In this document: positions 43,722-47,770 of the stretch, in pieces | Position numbering within the stretch: position 1 is the first letter of the stretch | Layout of the letters: each line of letters begins with the position of its first letter | Assembly: GCA_003268905.1 (NCBI GenBank) | Contig: QLTU01000026.1 | Span: 1-47,770 of the forward strand | Direction: 5' to 3' | DNA: 47,770 nt | Origin: Acidovorax defluvii | Lineage (GTDB): Bacteria > Pseudomonadota > Gammaproteobacteria > Burkholderiales > Burkholderiaceae_C | Notes under the pieces: generated by a model | Databases searched by the model: none | What the model saw: only the letters and a program-made list of their open reading frames with translations | What the model was told of the DNA's origin: nothing | Position numbers and translations under genes: made by a program

Positions 43722-44525
43722 TTAAATCAAAACGAGTTTGGCGCCCGCCCAGGCGAGCAGCACGGATAGGGCCGAGCGGATCAGGCGCTCGGGGGTGCGG
43801 GAAACCAGGCGCGAGCCCAGCCAGATGCCGGGCAGCGAACCGGCCAGCAGTTGCAGCAGCAGCGGCCAATCAACCGAGCCCAGCGAAGCGTGGCCCAGGC
43901 CGGCCACCAGCGTCAGCGGCACGGCGTAGGCAATATCGGCAGCAATGATGCGCGGCAGCGGCAGGTGCGGAAACACCAGCAGCAGCACGGTGACGCCAAT
44001 GGCCCCCGCGCCCACCGAGGTGAAGGTGACCAGCATTCCGATCACCGCGCCCAGCAGCACCGGCAGGCTCCAGTGGCGTGGCTCGGCGGCGTTGGCCGCA
44101 TTGGCGCGGCGGGCAGCCACCTCGGCAGCCTGACGTTGTGGCGAAAACGCCAGCACCTTGTAGGCCGTGGCAGCGGCCGTGAGCAGCAGGGCAATGCCCA
44201 GCGTGCTGGTCATGAGGTGCTGCGCTTGTGCAGTGGCCGGCCCCATGCGGTGCAACAGCCACAGTGCCGCCAGTGCAGCCGGTATGCTGCCCGCGCACAG
44301 CAGGCCCACCACGCGCCATGGCACCAGGCGCTGGCGCGCCATGCTCACGGTGCCACCCATCTTGGTGAAAGCCGCAAACAGCAGGTCGGTGCCGATGGCC
44401 AGGTGGGGTTTCACGCCAAAGAAGAAGATGAGCACGGGCGTCATGAGCGAGCCGCCGCCGACACCGGTCAGGCCCACAATCAGCCCGACGGCAAAGCCCG
44501 CAAAAACAAACGCGAAATCATGCAT
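43722..44525 (-). CDS. TauE/SafE-family membrane permease (likely sulfite or sulfur-anion export)
   Basis: This is a 267-residue inner-membrane protein with about eight hydrophobic segments. It carries the repeated Gly-rich motif GLIVGLTGVGGGSLMTPVLIF at the N-terminus and again VIGMLVTFTSVGAGAIGVTVLLL near the middle, as in TauE/SafE. The position directly before cysI points to handling of toxic sulfite or sulfate. It probably opens the operon; a candidate operator lies in the 50 bases before it. The protein ends SVLLAWAGAKLVLI. Confidence 0.9.
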   Translation of the reverse strand: MHDFAFVFAGFAVGLIVGLTGVGGGSLMTPVLIFFFGVKPHLAIGTDLLFAAFTKMGGTVSMARQRLVPWRVVGLLCAGSIPAALAALWLLHRMGPATAQAQHLMTSTLGIALLLTAAATAYKVLAFSPQRQAAEVAARRANAANAAEPRHWSLPVLLGAVIGMLVTFTSVGAGAIGVTVLLLVFPHLPLPRIIAADIAYAVPLTLVAGLGHASLGSVDWPLLLQLLAGSLPGIWLGSRLVSRTPERLIRSALSVLLAWAGAKLVLI

Positions 44526-44554
44526 GGCTGCGAATGTAGAGGCGCGGCTTATGA

Positions 44555-44600
44555 AAACAAACGATTGTTTCGTGCTGCCCTTATGCGAATAAGCTTATGC
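44555..44600 (-). promoter_or_regulatory. A+T-rich palindromic sites before the cys operon (candidate CysB-type operator)
   Basis: In an otherwise G+C-rich region there is ATAAGCTTAT (44589-44598, perfect palindrome), CTTAT-GCGA-ATAAG overlapping it, and AAACAA-N-TTGTTT nearby (44554-44570). Such ATAAG repeats are seen before sulfur genes controlled by CysB-family regulators. The link is inference. Confidence 0.4.
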
Positions 44601-44680
44601 ACCAGCTGCGGCGCAGGTTGCGCGGGCTTTGATGGGGTTTCGTGCCTTGTTGGTTTCGCCGCCGGGGCGAGCAGCTACCC

Positions 44681-44770
44681 TGCAAGGGCCGCCCCGGCGC
44701 GCTGGTGGCGTCCGCCCAACCACACGCAGCGCCTGCGCGATGGAAAAGGCGCGAGGCGGCTCAGAAGGTG
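44681..44770 (+). repeat. Dispersed ~100-bp element, copy B (before mnmC end)
   Basis: GCAAGGGCCGCCCCGGCGCG, CTGGTGGCGTCC and GGAAAAGGCGCGAGGCGGCT match the element at 40775-40874 in order and spacing but with an altered middle. It occupies the 3' side of the 247-base gap between the TauE/SafE and mnmC genes. No gene is supported in that gap. Confidence 0.6.
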
Positions 44771-44772
44771 TT

Positions 44773-46713
44773 TTATTTTTCCAGCCGCTCCGTGCCCATG
44801 GCGCGTGCCAGGCGCGCGTCCAGCGGCAGCGGCTCGGCGTTCAACAGCGCGGCCAACAGCTCGCCGCACAGCACGGCCCGCGTGAGCCCGCGCGCGCCCA
44901 TGGCCGTGCAAACCCACAGGCCGGGCAGGGCCTGGGCATCGACAGGGCCGACGATGGGCAGGCGGTCGGTCGAGGTGCAGCGCACGCTGGCCCAGGCGCG
45001 CACTGCGGCACTATCCGAGGGCGATGTGCTGGCAAACGCCGCCTGCAGCGTGGGCGCCGCGTTGGGCAGCAATTCCTGCAAGCGCCGCCAGTTGGTGGCA
45101 TGGGCAGCCGCCACTTCGGCGGAGGTGAGCGGCAAGGCGTCCACATCCCGTTCAAAGGTGGAACCCATGTGCCAAGCAAGGCCCGCGTCTCGCGGAACGT
45201 GGGCGACCAGGCCGCCATTTCCGTTGACCGGAAAAGGGGGCAGGGCAGCAGCCCCTGCGTCTTGCACGCCCCACGACAACTGACCGCGCACAGACTGCAG
45301 TGGCAGGGTGGGTGCTGATGAGGCTGCAAGCAACGCATTGCAGGCCGGGCCTGCGGTCAGCACCACGCATTCAGCCTCGGCAATGGTGTGGCCGTGGTCA
45401 TCCAGTGCCTGCCATATTCCGGTGGCGGTGCTGTCCCCGGTGGCGGCGCTGTCGGTCGCCGGGCTGCGCTGCAGCCGCGCTACCGATTTGCGGGGGCACC
45501 AAGCGATGCCAGGCTGCGCCAGCAATGCGCGGACCAGGCGCGCGGGTTGCACCCAGCCCGCTTTCGCATGCCAGCAGGCGGGGGTGTCTTGCGCCAGCCC
45601 GGCGGCTTGCAGGGTGGGCGCGCTGGCTGCCTGGCTCCAGTCGGCGCCCGGGCTTTGTTCCCAGCCTGCGGGCAGGCCCAGGTTCTGCTCGGGCCGGCGC
45701 TCCAGCACGCCGCAAGGATTCCAGTCCACGCCATCCTGCAACAATGCCTTCGACTGTTGCAGCATGGCGCGCACGCCGCTGCGCGATACGCGCGAGAAAA
45801 TATTGTCGTCTGGCGAGAGGTGGGGCGCGAACAGCCCCACCGGCAGTCCGGAGGCGCCTGCCGCCGGTGCATCGCCCATGTCCAGCACCTGCACCTGCCA
45901 GCCGCGCCGTGCCAGGCTGGCAGCCGTGGCGGCGCCTGCCAGGCCGGCACCAATCACGATGCAGCGGGCCGGTACAGCGTGCGAGGGGGTGCTGGGAGCG
46001 GGGCGCGAGGTACGCGGCTCCCACCGAGGATCGAAGGTGGCTTGCAGGTTGTCGCGCTTGGGCGGCACGCCCGGCACCTTCTCTACATGGAAGCCGCATT
46101 GCGTGAGCGCATCGCGCACTGCGCGCGCAATGGTCCAGGTGGCCAGGCGCGTGCCCCGGCGGCAGCAGCGCGCCACGGCCTTGAGCGTGTGCAGGTTCCA
46201 CAGATCAGGGTTGTGCTGGGGGCTGAATCCGTCCAGGTAAACCGAATCCACGGTCCATTCCTGCTGGCGCAGCACCGTTTGGGCGTCGCCAATGCACAGT
46301 GTCAATAGCACGCGCCCGCCATCAAAGATGAGGCGGTGCACGCCGGGCAACAGCCCCCAGAACTGGTCGTGCAGTTCCTGGGCCAAGGGCGCAAGTTCCG
46401 GGTGGGCCGAGGCAGCGCGCAGCAGGTCAGCGGCACTGACGGGCCAGGCCTCTGTCGAGATGAAGTGCAGCAGGCGGGGGCGCTGCGCATCGGTCCGCCA
46501 CGCCGCCCAGGTGACCAGAAAATTCAGCCCGAAGCCGAACCCGGTTTCGAGAATGCGCCATTGGGCCTGTCCGGCCCATGCCGCAGGCAGGCCGCAGCCG
46601 TGCAGGAAAACCTGGTGCGCCTGATCCAGCCCACCGTTTTCACTGTGATAACGGTCGCCGAAGCGGGGGCTGTACGGGGTGCCGTCCGGGAGCCAGTCAA
46701 TGGGTTCGGACAT
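44773..46713 (-). CDS. mnmC: Bifunctional tRNA 5-methylaminomethyl-2-thiouridine synthesis protein MnmC
   Basis: This 646-residue two-domain protein converts cmnm5s2U to mnm5s2U at tRNA position 34. The N-terminal methyltransferase domain has PDGTPYSPRFGDRYHSENGG, LETGFGFGLNFLVTW (SAM-binding) and SVYLDGFSPQHNPDLW. The C-terminal FAD oxidoreductase domain starts ARCIVIGAGLAGAATAASLARRG and has SGLPVGLFAPHLSPDDN, and ends near VCTAMGARGLTRAVLCGELLAALLNAEPLPL. The order and length match E. coli MnmC. The ATG at 46713 (MSEPIDWLPDGTPY) matches the family. Confidence 0.94.
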   Translation of the reverse strand: MSEPIDWLPDGTPYSPRFGDRYHSENGGLDQAHQVFLHGCGLPAAWAGQAQWRILETGFGFGLNFLVTWAAWRTDAQRPRLLHFISTEAWPVSAADLLRAASAHPELAPLAQELHDQFWGLLPGVHRLIFDGGRVLLTLCIGDAQTVLRQQEWTVDSVYLDGFSPQHNPDLWNLHTLKAVARCCRRGTRLATWTIARAVRDALTQCGFHVEKVPGVPPKRDNLQATFDPRWEPRTSRPAPSTPSHAVPARCIVIGAGLAGAATAASLARRGWQVQVLDMGDAPAAGASGLPVGLFAPHLSPDDNIFSRVSRSGVRAMLQQSKALLQDGVDWNPCGVLERRPEQNLGLPAGWEQSPGADWSQAASAPTLQAAGLAQDTPACWHAKAGWVQPARLVRALLAQPGIAWCPRKSVARLQRSPATDSAATGDSTATGIWQALDDHGHTIAEAECVVLTAGPACNALLAASSAPTLPLQSVRGQLSWGVQDAGAAALPPFPVNGNGGLVAHVPRDAGLAWHMGSTFERDVDALPLTSAEVAAAHATNWRRLQELLPNAAPTLQAAFASTSPSDSAAVRAWASVRCTSTDRLPIVGPVDAQALPGLWVCTAMGARGLTRAVLCGELLAALLNAEPLPLDARLARAMGTERLEK

Positions 46714-46810
46714 GAGGAGCGATGAAAAAAGACGCGGGTCCGCGGTGGCTTGCAGGCCGAGGCCTGACCGGCACCGTCAACCGATTACCGTTGTGAATGA
46801 AACAGCTTAT

Positions 46811-46885
46811 TGCTGCACTGGACCGCATTACGCGCTGGGCGGCACGTAGCCTGCAGCGGCGTGTGCGCCACCGCCAAAGAAATGG
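46811..46885 (-). pseudogene. Duplicated 3' end of yggX (decayed copy)
   Basis: On the minus strand the bases read [19 protein letters not shown] and a TAA (stop at 46828-46830). The real yggX end, 94-99 bases away, reads [19 protein letters not shown] with TAA at 46922-46924. The flanks also match (TTACGCGCTGGGCGG, CTGCACTG). Many third-position changes separate the copies, so it is an old tandem duplication. It has no start codon. Confidence 0.8.
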
Positions 46886-46921
46886 TTTTGACGAACCCAC
46901 TTTTTGCAGCGCTGCACTGCG

Positions 46922-47194
46922 TTACGCGCTGGGCGGGACATATCCCGCTGCGGCGTCTGCGCCGCCACCAAAAAAGTGGTTTTCCATCTGTCGGGCGAGG
47001 TATTGGCGGGCGCGGGCGTCGGCCAGGTTCAGGCGGTTTTCATTGACCAGCATGGTCTGGTGCTTGATCCAGTCCGCCCACGCCTGCTTGCTCACGTTTT
47101 CCCAGATGCGTTTGCCCAGTTCACCGGGGTAGGGAGGAAAGTCGAGACCTTCGGCTTCCTTGCCGAGCTTGATGCATTGAACCGTGCGTGCCAT
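46922..47194 (-). CDS. yggX: Fe2+-trafficking / oxidative damage protection protein YggX
   Basis: This 90-residue cytoplasmic protein is [19 protein letters not shown] ... [19 protein letters not shown] ... [14 protein letters not shown] and ends [10 protein letters not shown]. It matches E. coli YggX (91 residues) throughout, including the Cys near the N-terminus (C7). YggX protects iron-sulfur proteins under oxidative stress. It is divergent from the sulfate-binding protein remnant with 155 bases between start codons; that gap is A+T-rich with no other gene. Confidence 0.94.
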   Translation of the reverse strand: MARTVQCIKLGKEAEGLDFPPYPGELGKRIWENVSKQAWADWIKHQTMLVNENRLNLADARARQYLARQMENHFFGGGADAAAGYVPPSA

Positions 47195-47349
47195 GGGATT
47201 TCCTTGTGTGATGTGCGAGCAAAAAGGGTTGCTCAGATGATTTGGATATAAAGAACTGAAATCTTAGTCGTTCCAGTTTTGAAGATGGCCTTCCAGAATG
47301 CGTTTCATCGGTGTTTTGCACCGCAACCCATTCATAAAAGAGGCTTTCA

Positions 47350-47594
47350 ATGAACTTTCGCCGCAACTTTATCAAGTTTCCCTTCGCCGTCGCCCTGGCT
47401 GGCAGTTTGGCCCTGACAGCATTGCCGTCGTTTGCACAGTCTGTGACGCTGCTCAATGTGTCGAACGACCCTACCCCGGAGTTGTATGTGGAGTTCAACG
47501 AAGCCTTTGCCAAATATTGGGACGGGCGGACCACTTTGCCGACAAGGCGAGCTTCGACCAGATCTATTCGCGCAAGAAAGCCGCCGCCCCATGA
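47350..47594 (+). pseudogene. sbp: Sulfate-binding protein gene with a large internal deletion
   Basis: The gene starts MNFRRNFIKFPFAVALAGSL with a signal peptide (ALPSFA-QS), then SVTLLNVSNDPTPELYVEFN and EAFAKYW. This is the start of a periplasmic sulfate-binding protein of about 330 residues. Immediately after, in another frame, comes ADHFADKASFDQIYSRKKAAAP and a stop at 47592-47594, the usual C-terminus of Sbp (...HFADGGxFDQIY). About 270 codons are missing and the frame is broken at the join near 47520. The Y-to-N and R-to-P changes in the usually conserved NVSYDPTRELY support decay. A ribosome site (AAAAGAGG) precedes the start. Confidence 0.8.
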
Positions 47595-47750
47595 CTCCCC
47601 GGTCGGCCTGGCCGCAGGTGCCACTGCTGGGCACGGCGCTGTGGCGCGAAGGCGCCGAGGATATTAAGCATAAAAGGCTCTCTTCCGTTTCGGGTGGAGC
47701 GCTACAGTTCAAAAAAATCTGTTGACACCCCCTGAACAGGAGCCGTTCCG

Positions 47751-47770
47751 ATGCAAGAAGCATTGTTTTG
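47751..47770 (+). CDS. Possible start of the next gene, cut by the window edge
   Basis: ATG at 47751 is preceded by CAGGAG at 47737-47742 with good spacing, and reads MQEALF. The 156 bases after the sbp remnant contain no clear gene. Only six codons are visible, so no function can be given; in many relatives the sulfate permease gene follows sbp, but this start does not let me confirm that. Confidence 0.35.

Noticed and set aside
47591..47725. 44-codon frame (MTPRSAWPQVPLLG...) overlapping the sbp stop
   Set aside because: It starts with an ATGA overlap but has no recognisable domain or ribosome site and follows a deleted gene; support is too weak to list.

Overview
The window is chromosomal DNA of high GC content. 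Gene content and style point to a Betaproteobacterium of the family Comamonadaceae, probably Acidovorax or a close relative. The basis is protein resemblance: a RlhA-type U32 protein, a TadA fused to a dehalogenase-like hydrolase, a ferredoxin-linked cysI-cysH-cysD-cysN cluster and a cytX/thiO-S-G-E thiamine set. Short palindromic interspersed repeats of a style I associate with this family support it. This placement is inference. I saw no rRNA, tRNA, CRISPR array, plasmid or phage genes.

Layout. 1-440: tail of an IS30-type transposase next to the 3' remnant of another gene. 479-4441: an iron alcohol dehydrogenase divergent from an exported hydratase-like protein, an HSL-type hydrolase and a thioesterase-GNAT fusion. 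4586-8717: metY and a Ca2+-type P-ATPase. 8980-13411: rlhA, a branched-chain amino acid binding protein, paiB and a small membrane protein. 13476-15917: a TadA-haloalkane-dehalogenase-like fusion and ldcA. 16040-21143: an unknown protein, a cyclase-FHA protein, a frameshifted penicillin acylase and an L,D-transpeptidase. 21487-27158: an acyl-CoA/beta-oxidation gene set (acyl-CoA dehydrogenase, phosphotransferase, enoyl-CoA hydratase, hydroxyacyl-CoA dehydrogenase) with a Crp/Fnr regulator among them. 27203-29423: a FimV-like gene with a broken reading frame. 29587-35287: thiamine synthesis and uptake under two TPP riboswitches. 35495-36809: a lower-GC islet with two unknown membrane proteins. 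36828-44525: ferredoxin reductase, ferredoxin and the sulfate assimilation operon. 44773-47770: mnmC, yggX and a deleted sulfate-binding protein gene.

How the genes work together. The minus-strand run TauE/SafE, cysI, DUF934, cysH, cysD, cysN carries out sulfate activation and reduction. fdxA and a ferredoxin-NADP reductase follow directly and are the obvious electron supply for a CysI that has no CysJ here. metY would use the resulting sulfide. The thiO-thiS-thiG-thiE operon makes the thiazole and joins it to the pyrimidine supplied by thiD or imported by CytX. Both transcripts begin with a TPP riboswitch and both have a hairpin that can hide the ribosome binding site.

The most notable observations are these. 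(1) A family of about 45-bp palindromic repeats (seven copies) has been absorbed into coding sequence at the ends of three genes, giving the related peptides IAASAYP, IAASALP and IAASAIP. (2) There are two domain fusions, TadA-dehalogenase and thioesterase-GNAT. (3) Each TPP riboswitch has an identifiable RBS-hiding stem. (4) Several genes are broken: penicillin acylase, the FimV-like gene and sbp. (5) The 3' end of yggX is tandemly duplicated. I did not find a clearly new multi-gene defence or biosynthetic system.
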